6,631 nucleotides of DNA, from assembly GCA_024278215.1 (NCBI GenBank), contig JAJRTR010000168.1, positions 1 to 6,631 on the forward strand, given 5' to 3'. This DNA is from a bacterium. Its GTDB lineage: Bacteria > UBP15 > UBA6099 > JAJRTR01. The notes under the pieces are model-generated. The model searched no databases. It saw nothing but the letters and a program-made list of their open reading frames with translations, and had not been told where the DNA came from. Both the position numbers and the translations under genes were made by a program. Positions 5,001-6,631 of the stretch are shown here, piece by piece (position 1 is the first letter of the stretch; every line of letters begins with the position of its first letter).

Positions 5001-6631
5001 GTCAATACCGATATACCGACATTCGACAACCAGATCGGCAACGGATCGTTCTACTTTAAAGCGTTGCTGCATGCGCCGACGGTCGCGGACGACATAGCGC
5101 TCGACCAGGTGGACATAGACTACGATGTGCCGGCGGCCGCGCCGGATATATTCGGAATAACGGCCAACCCGGACGTGCTTTTAGCGACAGTGACGATCAG
5201 CGGCGGAGACTTCGGGGTGGTGCAGGGCGCGTCGCGAGTGTTCTTCAACGGCTGCGAGGCGACATCGCTTGTGAGCGCGTGGTCGGACAACTCGATAGAA
5301 GTCAAAGTGCCCACCTGCGCGAGCAACGGGCCGGTAACGGTCATTGTCGGCCCTTATGTGTCCAACGAATGGCCCTTCACGATAAAGACGCCGACTATTT
5401 CTTATCTCCAGCCGCCCCGCGGCGATTTCTTTCAGGTTATAAATATATACGGCTCCGACTTCGGTTACGTGCAGGGCAACTCCTATGTGCAGTTCGCGCC
5501 CGGCGTGTTCTCGCAGATAGTTTCCTGGGACGACACACTGATAAAATGTCTCGTGCCGTCGGGCGCGGTTACAGGCAATGTGGTAGTGGTGACACCCGGC
5601 GGAACGTCGAACACCGTGCCGTTTACGATCACGCCCGACCAGTCCCGCTGGCCGTTCTCGACACCGACAAATTACATATACGGCGCACTGATAACGGACA
5701 CTGGAAACTTCGCCGAAACAGTGCCTGTGAACTCTCCATCGTGGCTCAGCCGCAGTTGGCTGTACCGCCGGAAGATCGACTACAACAACAACGCGGGCAA
5801 ACCGACGAACTTCCAGGTGAGGCTCGACCTGAACGCGTCGAATTTCGGAGACGGATTCTCGAAGGCGCGTTCGGGCGGCGAAGACCTGCGGGTGACACGT
5901 GTCGACGGTACAACCGCGGTGGACTTCTGGGTGGAAAGTTGGGACGCGACCGCCCAGACAGCGCGGATATGGATCGAGGCGCCGGATGTGGCGACGGAAA
6001 ACTCTGTGTACATCTACTATGGCAACAGCGCGGCGCCGTCTGTAAGCTCGTATCCCAACACACTTGATTTCGTGGGGCAGGCGGGAACCACAAGTAATAT
6101 CACCAACAATTGGACGGATGTTGCCCTGTCGGCGAATTTCGCCGAGAACCCGGTCGTGGCGGGAACAATGGTCACTACTTACAGCGGAGACCGCGCGCAT
6201 GTGCGGGCAAGAAACATCGACTATACAGCGCAGAACATGCAGCTCGCGATAGAGAACAGCGTGAACGCGGGCACGGCACACTCCAACGAGAATGTGAGCT
6301 GGCTCGCTCTGCGGCCCGGCTCGTGGTTCATCGGCAGCAGGCATGTCGAAGCGGGGACTACAGGCCCGGTGAACAGGGCCTGGACCGGCTGGATCAATTA
6401 CGCTAACGCATTCGGCGCGCAACCCGCGATACTGGCGTTGCAGCAGACAGCGGTAGTGTCCGGGTCTGCGACAACCAACTCGACCCAGATCAGGATAGAC
6501 AACGACAGCGGCTCCGCGACAAGGTTCCAGATGCGGCTCGAACGAGACGACGACGCGCAGCCGTCAAGCTTCGGCAGCGACGAAACTTCTGTCGGTTATA
6601 TAGCCATCGAAACAGGCGACGCCGACAACTC
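2022..6631 (+). CDS. Giant modular secreted surface protein with DUF2341, lectin-like repeats and IPT/TIG domains (3' end outside window)
   Basis: One frame stays open from the ATG at 2022 to the window end: 1536 full codons and no stop. The start is supported by AGGAAA at 2011-2016 (about 6 bases before the ATG) and an in-frame TAA at 1992. Residues 1-46 form a signal peptide: a basic n-region (RKIRDIVRSR), a hydrophobic core (about 25-42, LLTALLLLY) and likely cleavage after SRA or SRAA (45/46). No lipobox cysteine is present, so it is exported rather than a lipoprotein. Order after that: WPF...YxY linker (50-78), DUF2341 (79-178), three lectin-like repeats (191-487), DUF2341 (494-593), three repeats (609-874), beta-rich spacer (886-1035), IPT/TIG x2 (1041-1121, 1124-1203), a second WPF linker (1210-1240), DUF2341 (1241-1339) and two more repeats (1352-1438, 1442 onward). 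No catalytic motif is visible. A role in adhesion or glycan binding at the cell surface is inferred. It is probably monocistronic at its 5' side, under the sigma-54 promoter. Confidence 0.9.
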   Translation, partial: MGKDNRDSTPGTLRKIRDIVRSRPVASLLTALLLLYATAATVSRAATKSWPFDDSAKYVYDSLNIDVAGSVADLVTQDWWNNAWQYRRKIVVDNTAGTAQTNFQVLVELDSSSFDFASAQVNGEDIRFINGTNDTVYDYWREDFDAASETAKLWVNIPTLPAAATMAMYIYYGNAAAPDGSDYTSVFYYVGEIGFSNQDPISGTWTAITYTNAFSATPVVVNTIQTAVDYPQPSDNTNTVGPITGTNCGGSDGLADGTAEPRVRNITTNGFEYRMYVKSLDCDNIHGTEKLAWMALLPGTHVIGDRVVRVFTTNIGGGTENYTTVSYGYTFSDNPVVLPQLQSNNETGPASIRLRNKSNSDIDVKIEEAGETAHAVESAGMVVWDQAGFDDIMGANLGPDLEGEVGSTNVGAVQHIFQSSTFQHTFTIPAAVLFKVQNDNGGNNIHERLRNITTTGFEQACSENFYAIPNSYDGNHYNDEGGSFIGISNKNGPVGYDYRKKITIDNTGGGALTDFNMQIDLTSANFSDGFANAKADGSDIMFTAADGYTMLGYYYNPANYDPVGETATFMVHLPSVPANGTLDIYIYYGNADAISYSDSTYSSLTKIIGEAGVTADAVLGSTNGWYSVTFANTYSSPPVVVASMNRDDGGDPSHTRIRNVTTTGFEVVVEESVDKDGAHTSEAVGWIAMVEGSYTIDGTRFDAWRQNNVDDNYDTVAYPGGNISPSPAVIATQETNNNTFKAGSSHTRIKNVGVASFDIAVELCDNSVGALNNETIMIIAAQRKDYDSGSGGAGSYSVISATRDSTYATINHPFAFSGAPAVVPQIMTENNGEASHIRVRNSGTTSFQWMIEEAYNLDQVHPNETLGNIAFAQGNITVTTPPPVPYPTASFAAQENVNNKIILYARKYQATTPSITIDNVEIYNRDPWITPIEVFTVSFDQVNSFTETLGAGTGNVRYQVSNDFTNWYYVATSTNVWTLAATASYYEANTATEVNTDIPTFDNQIGNGSFYFKALLHAPTVADDIALDQVDIDYDVPAAAPDIFGITANPDVLLATVTISGGDFGVVQGASRVFFNGCEATSLVSAWSDNSIEVKVPTCASNGPVTVIVGPYVSNEWPFTIKTPTISYLQPPRGDFFQVINIYGSDFGYVQGNSYVQFAPGVFSQIVSWDDTLIKCLVPSGAVTGNVVVVTPGGTSNTVPFTITPDQSRWPFSTPTNYIYGALITDTGNFAETVPVNSPSWLSRSWLYRRKIDYNNNAGKPTNFQVRLDLNASNFGDGFSKARSGGEDLRVTRVDGTTAVDFWVESWDATAQTARIWIEAPDVATENSVYIYYGNSAAPSVSSYPNTLDFVGQAGTTSNITNNWTDVALSANFAENPVVAGTMVTTYSGDRAHVRARNIDYTAQNMQLAIENSVNAGTAHSNENVSWLALRPGSWFIGSRHVEAGTTGPVNRAWTGWINYANAFGAQPAILALQQTAVVSGSATTNSTQIRIDNDSGSATRFQMRLERDDDAQPSSFGSDETSVGYIAIETGDADN
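2256..2555 (+). other. DUF2341 domain, copy 1 (protein domain within the giant CDS)
   Basis: Residues 79-178. It opens with WWNNAWQYRRKIVVDN, has NFQVLVELDSSSFDF and GEDIRF in the middle, and closes with MYIYYGNAAAP. The W-x-YR(K/R)K opening and the YYGN closing are the family hallmarks. DUF2341 is a domain of unknown function common in exported multi-domain proteins. Confidence 0.88.
2592..3482 (+). repeat. Lectin-like beta repeats 1-3 (within the giant CDS)
   Basis: Three diverged units at residues about 191-304, 321-384 and 411-487. The shared pattern is an F-hydrophobic strand ending in PVV (NAFSATPVVV, TFSDNPVVLP, TFTIPAAVLF), then R-x-RN-[IV]-T-T-x-GFE (VRNITTNGFEY, LRNITTTGFEQ), then H and E residues before W/I-hydrophobic. 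Unit 1 has two cysteines (GTNCGG and SLDCDN) that could form a disulfide outside the cell. The pattern resembles H-type lectin modules, but this is pattern recognition, not a profile match. Confidence 0.65.
3501..3800 (+). other. DUF2341 domain, copy 2 (within the giant CDS)
   Basis: Residues 494-593: VGYDYRKKITIDN at the start, DFNMQIDLTSANF and GSDIMF in the middle, DIYIYYGNADA at the end. The leading tryptophan of copies 1 and 3 is replaced by Y496, and this copy lacks the WPF linker in front. Confidence 0.85.
3846..4643 (+). repeat. Lectin-like beta repeats 4-6 (within the giant CDS)
   Basis: Residues about 609-698, 714-786 and 789-874. Unit 4 is the clearest copy: WYSVTFANTYSSPPVVV, HTRIRNVTTTGFEVVVEES, then H...SEAVGWIAMVEG. 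Unit 5 keeps SHTRIKNVGVASFDIAVE and unit 6 keeps SHIRVRNSGTTSFQWMIEE and HPNETLGNIAF. The conserved core is SH-[TI]-R-[IV]-[RK]-N followed by F-x-x-x-[VI]-E and a later H...E pair. Confidence 0.7.
4677..5126 (+). other. Beta-rich spacer module of unknown family (within the giant CDS)
   Basis: Residues 886-1035 match neither the repeats nor DUF2341. Landmarks are SITIDNVEIYNRDPW, GNVRYQVSNDFTNWYYV (from 954), a W plus A-rich stretch with SYYEANTATEVNTDIPTF, GNGSFYFKALLHAP and finally DDIALDQVDIDYD. The layout suggests a jelly-roll-like beta domain; I know no named family for it with certainty. Confidence 0.5.
5142..5630 (+). other. Two tandem IPT/TIG domains (within the giant CDS)
   Basis: Residues 1041-1121 and 1124-1203. 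Both show the TIG pattern: P-x-I at the start, V-x-I-x-G-x-x-FG near the first third (VTISGGDFGVVQG; INIYGSDFGYVQG), V-F-x-G or V-Q-F, a W-S/D-D-x-x-I-x-x-x-VP strand, and an end of PFTI. TIG domains are immunoglobulin-like folds that often act as stalk or binding modules in surface proteins. The first has two cysteines (FNGCEA, VPTCAS) that may pair. Confidence 0.85.
5742..6038 (+). other. DUF2341 domain, copy 3 (within the giant CDS)
   Basis: Residues 1241-1339: WLSRSWLYRRKIDYNN at the start, NFQVRLDLNASNF and GEDLRV in the middle, SVYIYYGNSAAP at the end. It is closer in its framing to copy 1 than to copy 2, since both follow a WPF linker by about 30 residues and both are followed by lectin-like repeats. 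Confidence 0.88.
6075..6631 (+). repeat. Lectin-like beta repeats 7-8 (within the giant CDS, last one cut by the window)
   Basis: Unit 7 (residues 1352-1438) reads NWTDVALSANFAENPVVAG, AHVRARNIDYTAQNMQLAIE, then AHSNENVSWLALRPG. Unit 8 (1442 onward) reads WTGWINYANAFGAQPAIL, TQIRIDNDSGSATRFQMRLE, then SVGYIAIETG, and runs to the window end. The array probably continues downstream. Confidence 0.65.

Noticed and set aside
5279-6067. 262-codon open frame on the + strand in another frame
   Set aside because: Out-of-frame shadow of the giant CDS; arginine-rich, with no ribosome binding site and no domain.
5181-6422. 413-codon open frame on the minus strand
   Set aside because: It lies wholly antisense to the DUF2341/TIG frame, is dominated by R, H, V and C, shows no domain, and arises because the + strand gene seldom uses the codons that would read as stops on the other strand.

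Overview
The window holds the 3' end of a housekeeping-type gene, one orphan gene, two long non-coding stretches, and the 5' part of a very large secreted surface-protein gene. All genes seen are on the + strand.

Layout. (1) Bases 3-359: the C-terminal part of a UPF0102/YraN-family nuclease-like protein whose start codon lies before the window. (2) Bases 360-690: non-coding, with an extended -10 promoter motif (433-441) directly followed by a 180-base stretch rich in hairpins (449-627). It looks like a structured leader or a dispersed intergenic element. (3) Bases 691-1404: a 237-residue acidic protein of unknown function with a good ribosome binding site. (4) Bases 1405-2021: about 600 bases without a convincing gene. 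It contains a large imperfect palindrome (about 1604-1776), a clean 9-bp dyad (1892-1919) and a near-consensus sigma-54 (-24/-12) promoter (1952-1967) whose predicted start lies about 44 bases before the next gene. (5) Bases 2022-6631: one uninterrupted reading frame of at least 1536 codons that runs off the window end. It has a signal peptide, three DUF2341 domains, about eight copies of a beta-rich repeat resembling H-type-lectin-like modules, one beta-rich spacer module and two IPT/TIG domains.

How the parts fit. The clearest story is a giant modular, probably adhesive or carbohydrate-binding, exported protein controlled by sigma-54 and hence by an enhancer-binding activator, with the 1892-1919 dyad as a candidate activator site. 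Gene 691-1404 and the YraN-family gene have no visible functional link to it.

Organism. The coding sequence is moderately GC-rich yet uses ATA (Ile) and AGG (Arg) freely. Giant DUF2341/TIG surface proteins are typical of uncultured environmental bacteria. A member of the PVC group (for example Omnitrophota or Lentisphaerota/Kiritimatiellota) or Elusimicrobiota would fit, but this is a weak inference and no marker gene in the window settles it.
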